From an uncultured SAR86 cluster bacterium (lineage in GTDB: Bacteria; Pseudomonadota; Gammaproteobacteria; Magnimaribacterales; D2472), in assembly GCA_902630885.1 (NCBI GenBank), contig CACOWI010000001.1, forward strand, positions 62,001 through 126,000: DNA of 64,000 nucleotides, read 5' to 3'. The notes under the pieces were generated by a model. It saw nothing but the letters and a program-made list of their open reading frames with translations, was not told where the DNA came from and ran no database searches. Each line of letters starts with the position of its first letter. The first letter of the stretch is position 1. The position numbers were made by a program, and so were the translations under genes. Below are positions 27,475 through 35,289 of the stretch, in pieces.

Positions 27475-28752
27475 ATGTCAAAAATATCGGATGTAAAAGC
27501 TATTCAAGTTTTCGATTCTAGGGGTATTCCAACTGTTGCTTGCGAAATTAAACTAGATAATGGAGTGTTTGCAACAGCAATGGTTCCAAGTGGTGCTTCA
27601 ACCGGTTCGAAGGAGGCACTAGAGCTCAGAGATAATGATTCAAACTACCATGGAAAAGGCGTCCTTAATGCCATTTCAAATATTAATAATAAATTAGGCC
27701 CATTATTAAAAGGTAAAGAATCAGAAAATCAAATAGAAATCGATAAGATATTAGTTGACTATGACGGTACTAACGATAAATCATCTATGGGAGCAAATGC
27801 AACTTTAGCTATTTCCCTGGCAGCTGCTCATGTTTCAGCTAAAAATAAAAACATTAATTTGTATGAACACTTTTCAAGAATATATTCTGATATCACAGGT
27901 AAAAGAAATAAATATTCTTTACCAATGCCAATGTTTAATATTTTGAATGGAGGAGAGCATGCTGATAACAATGTTGATATTCAAGAATTTATGATAGTGC
28001 CGAGTGGCGCAAAAGATTTTGTTCAAGTTATGAAATGGTCGATGGAAATTTACCACAATTTAAAGAAGATTTTATCATCAAAAAATTATTCTACTGCAGT
28101 TGGTGATGAAGGTGGTTTCGCTCCAAATCTAAAGTCTAATGAAGAAGCAATTGAATTAATAATTGCGTCAATTGAAGCAACCAAACTAAAACCTGGAGAA
28201 GATGTAAATATTGCTCTTGATTGTGCTGCAACAGAATTTTTTGATGGCAATAATTATGTTTTAGATGGCGATAACCAAAAATATAACTCTGAAGAATTTA
28301 CAGAATACCTTGAAAGCCTAATTACAAAGTATCCAATCATATCTATTGAGGACGCTATGGATGAAAATGATACAGATGGCTGGAAGATGATTACTAAAAA
28401 AATAGGAAAAAAATGTCAGCTTGTTGGCGATGATTTATTTGTAACTAACAAAAATATTTTTCAAGAAGGCATCAATGAAAAACTTGCTAATTCAATCTTG
28501 ATTAAATTTAATCAAGTGGGAACTATAACTGAGACAATTGAGACAATTAATTGTGCCAGAGAAAATAATTATAAATGTATTATCTCGCATAGATCTGGAG
28601 AAACAGAGGACACAAGTATTTCAGACTTAGCAGTTGGATTGGGAGCTTCACAAATTAAAACTGGTGCTCCATGTAGGTCTGACAGAATTGCAAAATATAA
28701 TAGATTGCTTTGGATTGAAGATAAAAGCAACGATATTTTGTTGGATGAGTAG
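27475..28752 (+). CDS. eno: Enolase
   Basis: Glycolytic enzyme converting 2-phosphoglycerate to phosphoenolpyruvate, the co-substrate of KdsA next door. Visible motifs are VFDSRGIPTV, VPSGASTGSKEALELRD, GGEHADNNVDIQEFM, VGDEGGFAPNL, SIEDAMDE, GDDLFVTN, and SHRSGETEDTSI with IKTGAPCRSDR. The 425 residues are full length. The end overlaps ftsB by 8 bp. Confidence 0.97.
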   Translation: MSKISDVKAIQVFDSRGIPTVACEIKLDNGVFATAMVPSGASTGSKEALELRDNDSNYHGKGVLNAISNINNKLGPLLKGKESENQIEIDKILVDYDGTNDKSSMGANATLAISLAAAHVSAKNKNINLYEHFSRIYSDITGKRNKYSLPMPMFNILNGGEHADNNVDIQEFMIVPSGAKDFVQVMKWSMEIYHNLKKILSSKNYSTAVGDEGGFAPNLKSNEEAIELIIASIEATKLKPGEDVNIALDCAATEFFDGNNYVLDGDNQKYNSEEFTEYLESLITKYPIISIEDAMDENDTDGWKMITKKIGKKCQLVGDDLFVTNKNIFQEGINEKLANSILIKFNQVGTITETIETINCARENNYKCIISHRSGETEDTSISDLAVGLGASQIKTGAPCRSDRIAKYNRLLWIEDKSNDILLDE

Positions 28753-29050
28753 ACTAAATTATTTGTTCTTTCTGTTATTAGTTTTAATAGTAATTTTGCT
28801 ATTAAATAGTATTTTATTTGGTGAAAATAATTACTCTAAAAGAAATTTACTTTTAGAAGATAATGCAGTGCAAGAATTAAAAAATGCAGAAATTAAAAAA
28901 GAAAATGAAATTCTTGAATTTGAAATAATTAATGCTCAAAATTCAAATGACCACATAGAAAATTTTGCAAGGGAGAAGCTCAACTTAACTTATCCTGAAG
29001 AAGAATTTATATCTTTTGAAGAGCAAAACAATGATGATAAAAGAGAATAG
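28745..29050 (+). CDS. ftsB: Cell division protein FtsB
   Basis: DivIC/FtsB-family bitopic protein (101 residues) that forms a coiled coil with FtsL. It has an N-terminal membrane helix (about residues 5-23), a coiled-coil stretch (QELKNAEIKKENEILEFEI), and the family's DHIENFAREKLNLTYPEEEF ending. Position between eno and ispD is diagnostic. ATG 28745 overlaps the eno stop; the frame is open upstream inside eno, but that part is not conserved. Confidence 0.9.
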   Translation: MSRLNYLFFLLLVLIVILLLNSILFGENNYSKRNLLLEDNAVQELKNAEIKKENEILEFEIINAQNSNDHIENFAREKLNLTYPEEEFISFEEQNNDDKRE

Positions 29051-30173
29051 TATATTAGCGATAATTGCGGCTGCAGGAATTGGACAAAGATTCGATGATG
29101 ATTTGCCTAAACAATATTTCAAAATTAATGGAAATTCTATAATTGAAAATGCTGTAAAGCCATTTATTGATTCTAAATATATTTCTAAGATAGTAATTGC
29201 AATCTCAGATGAAGATGAGTTTATAAAGGACCAAAGTTTTTATAATTGTGAAAAAATTAAATATGTTTCTGGAGGATCTACCAGACAGGAATCAATTTTT
29301 AATGCACTTAACTCTGTGAAGGACAACTTTGAATATGTTGTTACACACGATGCTGCGCGTCCAAATGTTTGTGAAAATGATATCTCAAGACTTTGTGATG
29401 ATATTACAAGATCAAATTCAAGTTGTTCATACTTATATACTCCGGTTTATGATTCAATAAGGGAAGACGACAGAACGCTGGATAAGTCTAAATTTAATTT
29501 AGTTCAAACTCCGCAAATATGTAACTTCAAAGATTTAAAAAAATCTATAAAGAATTGTTTAGATAACAATGTAGACTGTCCTGATGAATCATTTGCCATT
29601 GAGTATTCAAACTTAAAGCTATCAAAGATTAAGGGAGTCAGATCAAATATAAAAGTAACAGAGAAGGCTGACATAGAAATCCTTAATAATTTTTTAACAA
29701 GAAGTGGTGTTGGTTTCGACCTTCATAAATACCAGCCAGGAGATGGCATTATACTGGGTGGATATAAAATTTCTTGTGATTACAAAACTGTAGCTCATTC
29801 AGATGGAGATGTATTACTCCATTCTATAGCTGACTCCATTTTAGGAGCTGCCGGATTGGGTGACATCGGAATGTTTTTTTCAGATCAAGATAATAAAAAT
29901 AAGAATTTAGATAGCACTATTATTATTGAATACTGCCTAAATGAATTACATAAGATGGGTTTAGAAATTTATAATATAGATACTACAATTGTCTGTGAAA
30001 ATCCTAAAATTAATCCACATAGGGAAAAAATTCTAGAAAATTTGACAGATATACTAAAAATTCCATTAAGTAAGATTGGTTTAAAGGCTACAACCTCTGA
30101 AAAAATTGGAATTATTGGTAATAATGAGGCCATATCAGTTCAGAGCATTGTAAATTTAAAGGATATATCGTGA
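29031..30173 (+). CDS. ispDF: Bifunctional IspD-IspF (MEP pathway)
   Basis: Fusion of two MEP isoprenoid enzymes. Residues 1 to about 220 are IspD, the cytidylyltransferase: LAIIAAAGIGQRFDDDLPKQ, GGSTRQESIFNAL, VTHDAARP and VQTPQ. Residues from about 222 are IspF, the cyclodiphosphate synthase: GVGFDLHKY (metal Asp and His), AHSDGDVLLHSIADSILG, and KATTSEKIG. In most Gammaproteobacteria ispD and ispF are separate neighbours. ATG 29031 overlaps ftsB by 20 bp; ATG 29034 is possible. Confidence 0.93.
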   Translation: MMIKENSILAIIAAAGIGQRFDDDLPKQYFKINGNSIIENAVKPFIDSKYISKIVIAISDEDEFIKDQSFYNCEKIKYVSGGSTRQESIFNALNSVKDNFEYVVTHDAARPNVCENDISRLCDDITRSNSSCSYLYTPVYDSIREDDRTLDKSKFNLVQTPQICNFKDLKKSIKNCLDNNVDCPDESFAIEYSNLKLSKIKGVRSNIKVTEKADIEILNNFLTRSGVGFDLHKYQPGDGIILGGYKISCDYKTVAHSDGDVLLHSIADSILGAAGLGDIGMFFSDQDNKNKNLDSTIIIEYCLNELHKMGLEIYNIDTTIVCENPKINPHREKILENLTDILKIPLSKIGLKATTSEKIGIIGNNEAISVQSIVNLKDIS

Positions 30174-30925
30174 AAATATTGCTAACAAATGATGACGGGT
30201 ATAAGGCAGATAACATTAAAAGCTTGCATGAAGAGCTATCAAAAGATCATGAGGTATGGATAGTTGCCCCAAAAAATAATTGCAGTGGCATGAGTGCTGC
30301 AATTTCTTATCTTAATGAGATTGAGGTTACCAAAATTGATGAAAAAATCTATGCAGTAGATGGCACTCCTGCTGATTGCTCTTATCTAGGGCTATTAAGC
30401 ATAGTTGACTTTGAATTCGACATAGTAATATCGGGAATCAATCATGGAGCAAATATTGGTAATGACGTTTTATATTCAGGAACAGTAGGAGCTGCTATTG
30501 GAGGCAGGAATTTAAAATATCCTCCAATTGCTATTTCAGTTGCTTCTTACGATGCGAAAGACATAAGTTTTATAACTAAAAAATCAATTGAGCTAATTAA
30601 TAAAATTATTGAATCCAGTGAAATTTATGTGGGAAAAGTAATTAATATAAATTTTCCAGACATTTCTGAAGATGAATATACAGGAGTTAGGGCAACAGGA
30701 TTATCAAAAAGAGATGTTCCGGCTAAGCCAATTAAGATAGAGGATAAATCTCTATCGAAAGAAACTTACAGGTATCGATATAATTTATCAGGAGAACCTA
30801 TGAAAGGTAATTATGTGACTGATGCAGATGCGGTTGCTGATGGATATGTTTCCATATCAGTTCTTGATTATAGTCTTGGTTCATCTGACTTTATAGACGA
30901 TCTTTCAAAATTATTAAATGAGTAA
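30170..30925 (+). CDS. surE: 5'/3'-nucleotidase SurE
   Basis: Metal-dependent phosphatase acting on nucleoside monophosphates and survival-linked substrates. Signatures: LLTNDDGYKA at the N-terminus (metal Asp pair), APKNNCSGMSAAIS, VDGTPADC, VISGINHGANIGNDVLYSGTVGAA. The 251 residues are typical. It overlaps ispDF by 4 bp and pcm by 8 bp. truD, which usually lies between ispF and surE, is absent. Confidence 0.95.
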   Translation: MKILLTNDDGYKADNIKSLHEELSKDHEVWIVAPKNNCSGMSAAISYLNEIEVTKIDEKIYAVDGTPADCSYLGLLSIVDFEFDIVISGINHGANIGNDVLYSGTVGAAIGGRNLKYPPIAISVASYDAKDISFITKKSIELINKIIESSEIYVGKVININFPDISEDEYTGVRATGLSKRDVPAKPIKIEDKSLSKETYRYRYNLSGEPMKGNYVTDADAVADGYVSISVLDYSLGSSDFIDDLSKLLNE

Positions 30926-31598
30926 CTCTGGATTTACTTTTAGAAGAGTTCGAGAAGAAATGATCGAAACTCTTTTAGATTTAGGGATAAAGGACTTTAG
31001 AGTTCTAGATGCAATTTCTCAAGTTCCTAGACATATATTTCTTGACGAGGCTCTTTGGTCAAGAGCTTATGAAAATCGATCGCTTACAATTGGATATAAA
31101 CAAACAATTTCTCAGCCCTATATTGTTGCAAGAATGACAGAATTATTGATATCTCATACGAATTCAAGAGGAAAGATTTTTGAAAATATATTAGAACTTG
31201 GGTCAGGTTGTGGATATCAGTCAGCAGTTTTATCTTTTTTCAGTGAAAAAGTTGATGCAATTGAACGAATTAAACCCCTTGTTCAAAAATCAAGAGAGAA
31301 TTTATCACAACTTAAAATTAATAATGTTTTGTTCAAACATGGTGATGGGTATCAGGATTGGGACAATGAAAAGATATATGATGGAATATTATGTGCTGCT
31401 GCTCCAAGAGAATATCCTAGTGATTTAATTTCCATATTAGGTAATGATGCAAAGCTTATTATTCCTGTTGGCGGAGCAACTCAAAGACTGAATGTCATTA
31501 CAAAAATTAATGATGAAGAAATAAATGAAGAGAAATTCGACGATGTATCATTTGTTCCTATGCTTGCAGGTAAATCAGAAGATGGAAACGATGTATGA
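30918..31598 (+). CDS. pcm: Protein-L-isoaspartate O-methyltransferase
   Basis: SAM-dependent repair enzyme that methylates isoaspartyl residues in damaged proteins. Motifs: VPRHIF, the substrate segment IGYKQTISQPYIVARMTELL, SAM motif LELGSGCGYQSAVLS, and HGDGYQDW with ILCAAAPREYP. The 226 residues match the family. The neighbouring surE-pcm pair is classical. nlpD and rpoS, normally next, are missing; a DUF368 gene follows with a 4-bp overlap. Confidence 0.95.
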   Translation: MSNSGFTFRRVREEMIETLLDLGIKDFRVLDAISQVPRHIFLDEALWSRAYENRSLTIGYKQTISQPYIVARMTELLISHTNSRGKIFENILELGSGCGYQSAVLSFFSEKVDAIERIKPLVQKSRENLSQLKINNVLFKHGDGYQDWDNEKIYDGILCAAAPREYPSDLISILGNDAKLIIPVGGATQRLNVITKINDEEINEEKFDDVSFVPMLAGKSEDGNDV

Positions 31599-32308
31599 AA
31601 GATCAATTTAGATTTTTCTTAGCTGGTATTTTTATAGGTATTTCTGAACTTTTACCAGGCATATCAGGTGCAACTGTTGCATTGATGTTTGGTGTTTACG
31701 AAAAATTATTAGAATTCTTAAGAAAATTTAAAAATTTAAATTTAATAATGCCTCTTTTATTTGGAATGATAACTAGTGTATTCCTTTTCTCTTCGTTGAT
31801 AAATTTTTTATATGACAACTACACTAATACATTTAATTTCTTTATTGCATTATTAATGGTTGTCTACGGAGTATTTTTAGTAATAAACACTTACTTGAAT
31901 GGAAGCATTCAAAAAGGTATGAGATTTTATATCAATATCTCCATATCGATCTTAGTTGGAATATTTTTAACAAGCTTTACCTATAATTATGAAAATTTCT
32001 CATTAAATTTTTATTTCCTAATAACAATTGGCTTCATTGCATGTTCATTTCTTCTTTTCCCAGGAATATCTGGAAGTGCATTCCTACTATCAGTGGGAGC
32101 GTATTCCACAATTATAGGAAGCATTTCAAGCTTAAATTTTGATGTTTTGATTCCTTTTGGAATGGGTATGTTATTTGCTTTATTTTTAATGCCAAGATTA
32201 ATAAGTAAAGCCTATATAAAATTTGGTAAATCAATATTAGTGTTTTTTGGCGGATTAATTTTTATTACAGGCACAAGCAATTTATTTTCACTAATTTATT
32301 TGGTTTAA
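31595..32308 (+). CDS. DUF368 membrane protein, candidate undecaprenyl-phosphate translocase
   Basis: Polytopic membrane protein (237 residues, seven or eight helices). It has the DUF368 signature GIFIGISELLPGISGATVAL near the N-terminus and a second copy FLLFPGISGSAFLLSVGAYS in the C-terminal half, the internal inverted repeat of the family. DUF368 (PopT) and DedA proteins have been shown to recycle undecaprenyl phosphate across the membrane, which would serve MraY and peptidoglycan synthesis. It is shorter than many members. It sits where nlpD-rpoS normally lie. Confidence 0.8.
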   Translation: MKDQFRFFLAGIFIGISELLPGISGATVALMFGVYEKLLEFLRKFKNLNLIMPLLFGMITSVFLFSSLINFLYDNYTNTFNFFIALLMVVYGVFLVINTYLNGSIQKGMRFYINISISILVGIFLTSFTYNYENFSLNFYFLITIGFIACSFLLFPGISGSAFLLSVGAYSTIIGSISSLNFDVLIPFGMGMLFALFLMPRLISKAYIKFGKSILVFFGGLIFITGTSNLFSLIYLV

Positions 32309-32331
32309 AAGAAAACCCAATGGATCAAGAA

Positions 32332-32937
32332 CTATTTAAGTGTTTTAATTTGAACTTCTAAAAATTTATTTTTCTGGAGAAATTCCATAATTTTCATTGC
32401 CCATTCATGATAGGCTTTTCCCTCAACATTTAGATTTACGATCTCATCTTTATTTAAATTATCAAGAAGTGTATTTTCAAAAATTACATTATCCATATTG
32501 GATAGATCATCAATTTTAAATTTAGAGTTATTTATAACTATTTCACCATTGTCATAAAGCAAAATAGTATTAGATATACTTTCCGATGTTGAAGGCTCAT
32601 CTAGATTGTTGATACCAATATTTAAAAATTCTTTTTTATTTTCAATATCTTTAAAATTATCAGCATCAGGGAGCGGTTCCTTTGCTTCAGTTATATTTTC
32701 ATATACGTCTGCCAGTTTTGCATTTATTTCAATAAATTCTATTTGATTATCAGGTATTTCATCATCTGGAAAGATTGCCTCAATTGGGCATTCAGGCTCA
32801 CATAATCCGCAATCAATGCATTCGTCAGGATGAATTACAAGAAATTCAGGACCTTCATAAAAACAATCGACAGGGCACACCTCAACACAATCAGTGTACT
32901 TACATTTTATGCATGATTCTGTTACAACGTATGCCAT
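32332..32937 (-). CDS. fdxA: FdxA-type 7Fe-8S ferredoxin with C-terminal extension
   Basis: Residues 1 to about 105 are an FdxA ferredoxin. Cys9, Cys17 and Cys50 fit the 3Fe-4S site; Cys21, Cys40, Cys43 and Cys46 fit the 4Fe-4S site (Azotobacter FdI pattern, shifted by one). [17 protein letters not shown] and PLPDAD end the usual protein. A further 95 residues follow. From about residue 123, [21 protein letters not shown] and later [21 protein letters not shown] resemble the beta-alpha layout of a TolR/ExbD periplasmic domain; compare TolR at 40911-41333. No signal peptide is seen. The extension's role is unknown. Confidence 0.88.
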   Translation of the reverse strand: MAYVVTESCIKCKYTDCVEVCPVDCFYEGPEFLVIHPDECIDCGLCEPECPIEAIFPDDEIPDNQIEFIEINAKLADVYENITEAKEPLPDADNFKDIENKKEFLNIGINNLDEPSTSESISNTILLYDNGEIVINNSKFKIDDLSNMDNVIFENTLLDNLNKDEIVNLNVEGKAYHEWAMKIMEFLQKNKFLEVQIKTLK

Positions 32938-32991
32938 AATTATTAAAAAAAGTGATTTTAACTTAGTAATATTTAAATTTACACAAAACTG

Positions 32992-33020
32992 TTTAAAAAA
33001 TCGATAATTTGATTTATACT
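32992..33020 (+). promoter_or_regulatory. recA promoter
   Basis: TTTAAA (32992-32997) and TATACT (33015-33020) are 17 bp apart; the predicted start is near 33027, inside the SOS box. A good Shine-Dalgarno, AAGGAG (33036-33041), lies 6 nt before the recA ATG. Confidence 0.5.
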
Positions 33021-33036
33021 GTATAAATATACAGTA
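33017..33036 (+). promoter_or_regulatory. LexA (SOS) box of recA
   Basis: A near-perfect 20-bp operator with the gammaproteobacterial consensus CTGT-N8-ACAG (CTGT at 33019-33022, ACAG at 33031-33034), flanked by TA on both sides. It covers the end of the -10 and the predicted start, so LexA binding would block transcription. It implies a LexA protein is encoded elsewhere. Confidence 0.9.
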
Positions 33037-33047
33037 AGGAGTTAATT

Positions 33048-34055
33048 ATGCCAAAAGCTAAAGATACTACATCAAAAACACTTAAAGATACCTTAGCCGA
33101 TATTGATAATCACTTTGGTAAAGGAACGGTAATGAGGATGGGAGATAGAGAAAATCTGGATATTCCTTCTATTTCAACTGGATCTTTAGGTTTAGACATT
33201 GCTCTAGGAATCGGAGGCATTCCAAAAGGTAGAGTTACAGAAATATATGGCCCTGAATCATCTGGGAAAACAACATTAACATTGCAAATTATTGCTCAAT
33301 GTCAAAAAGAGGGAGGAACATGTGCTTTCATTGATGCTGAACATGCTCTCGATCCTCAGTATGCAGAAAAGCTTGGAGTAAATGTTGATGAGTTACTTTT
33401 ATCTCAGCCTGATACCGGCGAACAAGCCCTTGAGGTTGCAGATATGCTAGTAAAATCAAAGAGCGTAGATTTGGTAATTATTGACTCTGTAGCTGCGTTG
33501 GTCCCAAGAGCTGAAATTGAAGGTGAGATGGGAGATCATCATGTTGGCCTTCAAGCAAGACTAATGTCACAAGCGTTAAGAAAAATCACTGGAAATATTC
33601 AAAGATCAGGCGCAACTGTAGTTTTTATTAATCAAATAAGAATGAAAATCGGTGTTATGTTTGGAAGTCCAGAAACTACAACTGGAGGAAATGCTCTCAA
33701 ATTTTATTCTTCTGTGAGATTAGATATTAGGAGAATAGGTTCAGTAAAAGAAGGCGATGAGGTAATGGGTAATGAAACAAGAGTTAAGGTTGTTAAAAAC
33801 AAAGTTTCACCACCATTCAAGCAAGCTGAATTTCAAATCATGTATGGACAAGGAATCAATCAAGAAGGTGAGATTTTAGATTTTGGAAACAAGCTTGGCA
33901 TTGTCGAAAAGTCTGGAGCCTTTTATAAGCTTGATGGAGAAAGTATTGGTCAAGGCAAAGTAAAAGCTAGCCAATTCCTTAAGGAAAACGCCAAAGTTAG
34001 AGACAAACTTGTTAAAGAAATAAGATCTTCATATATTACAAGTAAATCTAAATAG
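33048..34055 (+). CDS. recA: Recombinase RecA
   Basis: Strand-exchange ATPase and LexA co-protease (335 residues). Motifs: Walker [22 protein letters not shown], Walker [23 protein letters not shown] (as adjoining motifs), loop L2 with [14 protein letters not shown], and [10 protein letters not shown]. The C-terminal tail is short. It has its own SOS promoter and terminator. recX and alaS, frequent neighbours, do not follow. Confidence 0.98.
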   Translation: MPKAKDTTSKTLKDTLADIDNHFGKGTVMRMGDRENLDIPSISTGSLGLDIALGIGGIPKGRVTEIYGPESSGKTTLTLQIIAQCQKEGGTCAFIDAEHALDPQYAEKLGVNVDELLLSQPDTGEQALEVADMLVKSKSVDLVIIDSVAALVPRAEIEGEMGDHHVGLQARLMSQALRKITGNIQRSGATVVFINQIRMKIGVMFGSPETTTGGNALKFYSSVRLDIRRIGSVKEGDEVMGNETRVKVVKNKVSPPFKQAEFQIMYGQGINQEGEILDFGNKLGIVEKSGAFYKLDGESIGQGKVKASQFLKENAKVRDKLVKEIRSSYITSKSK

Positions 34056-34061
34056 ATTTTT

Positions 34062-34069
34062 GATACAAT
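34062..34069 (+). promoter_or_regulatory. candidate extended -10 for the thiolase gene
   Basis: TGATACAAT (34061-34069) fits an extended -10 (TGn plus TACAAT). Transcription would start near 34076, inside the 5' arm of the recA terminator, so the resulting mRNA could not form the full hairpin and the TAGGA element would be free. The -35 is poor. Confidence 0.35.
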
Positions 34070-34070
34070 A

Positions 34071-34103
34071 AATCCTATTGATTAATTTTAATAGGATTTT
34101 TTT
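34071..34103 (+). terminator. recA terminator whose 3' arm is the thiolase ribosome binding site
   Basis: AATCCTATT (34071-34079) and AATAGGATT (34090-34098) form a 9-bp stem with a 10-nt loop, followed by a T-run to 34103. The T-run ends directly at the thiolase ATG (34104). The 3' arm contains TAGGA (34092-34096), the only Shine-Dalgarno-like sequence before that ATG, at 7 nt spacing. Confidence 0.75.
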
Positions 34104-35285
34104 ATGGCAGAGAAAGCATACATTGTAGAGGCAGTAAGGACTGCTGGTGGTAAAAGAGATGGCAGGCTAAGTTTATGGCATCCAGCTGACTTAGGGGCGA
34201 AAGTATTAGATGAACTTGTTACTAGGCTTGATATTGATCCTGTTCTGGTTGACGATGTTATCTTTGGCTGTGTTGACCAAGTTGGCGCTCAATCTGGTAA
34301 TGTTGCTAGAAATGCAGTTTTATCATCAACCTTTCCAGAATCAGTCCCTGGTACTTCTGTTGATAGACAATGCGGATCATCTCAACAAGCAATTCATTTC
34401 GCAATTCAAGCAGTGATGTCTGGAACCCAAGATATTGTTATTGGTGGCGGAGTAGAAGTGATGTCTATGGTTCCAATAGGAGCCGCTGTAAAAGATGGTT
34501 ATGATGCAGGTCATGGACTTCCTTTTGATTCTGAAGGTATGAAAGAGAGATATCCAGGAATATTTTTCTCACAATTTACTGGAGCAGAATTGGTAGCTGA
34601 TAAATGGAATTTATCTAGAGAAGATCTTGATCAATTTGCACTTGAGAGTCATCAGAAAGCTTCTAATGCCACTGAATTAAAATATTTTGATAGAGAAATT
34701 CTTCCAGTAAAAGGCAAAAATGCTGAGGGCATTGAAGATTTGGTTATGGCTGATGAAGGAATTAGGTTTGATGCTAGTCTTGATAAGTTAGCTGGATTAA
34801 ATCCAGTAACTGAGGGTGGAAAAATAACAGCTGGTAATGCTAGTCAAATTACTGATGGAGCGGCCGCAGTACTAATTTGTAATGACGCTGGATTGAAAAA
34901 AATTAAGTCTAATCCAAGGGCAGAAATAGTCTCTATATCTGTTGTAGGAGATGATCCTGTATTTATGTTAACTGGTCCAATACCAGCATCTCATAAAGCT
35001 TTGGAATACGCTAAATTGAGTATTGATGACATGGATATTTATGAAGTTAATGAAGCTTTTGCACCTGTTCCACTTGCATGGGCGGAGGAACTTAAAGCAG
35101 ATAGAAGTAAATTAAATGTTAATGGTGGTGCAATGGCTCTTGGACATCCTCTTGGAGCAACGGGAGCAAAGTTAATGACGACCATGCTTCATGAATTGGA
35201 AAGAAGAGAAGGTAAATATGCCTTACAGGCAATATGTGAGGGTGGCGGAACTGCCAACGCAACCATTATTAAAAGAGTTAATTAA
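34104..35285 (+). CDS. Acetyl-CoA acyltransferase (thiolase)
   Basis: Thiolase-family enzyme for acyl-CoA cleavage or acetyl-CoA condensation (393 residues). Catalytic residues are all visible: Cys90 in DRQCGSSQQA, His348 in GHPLGATGAK and Cys378 in CEGGGTANA, with NEAFAPV near the C-terminal domain. Whether it degrades fatty acids or makes acetoacetyl-CoA cannot be told from sequence; no hydratase or dehydrogenase gene is next to it. It sits alone between recA and the convergent proS. Confidence 0.93.
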   Translation: MAEKAYIVEAVRTAGGKRDGRLSLWHPADLGAKVLDELVTRLDIDPVLVDDVIFGCVDQVGAQSGNVARNAVLSSTFPESVPGTSVDRQCGSSQQAIHFAIQAVMSGTQDIVIGGGVEVMSMVPIGAAVKDGYDAGHGLPFDSEGMKERYPGIFFSQFTGAELVADKWNLSREDLDQFALESHQKASNATELKYFDREILPVKGKNAEGIEDLVMADEGIRFDASLDKLAGLNPVTEGGKITAGNASQITDGAAAVLICNDAGLKKIKSNPRAEIVSISVVGDDPVFMLTGPIPASHKALEYAKLSIDDMDIYEVNEAFAPVPLAWAEELKADRSKLNVNGGAMALGHPLGATGAKLMTTMLHELERREGKYALQAICEGGGTANATIIKRVN

Positions 35286-35289
35286 GAAA

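Noticed and set aside
28634-28744. Upstream extension of FtsB inside eno.
   Set aside because: It is an out-of-frame shadow of the conserved enolase C-terminus; the membrane helix of FtsB begins right after ATG 28745.
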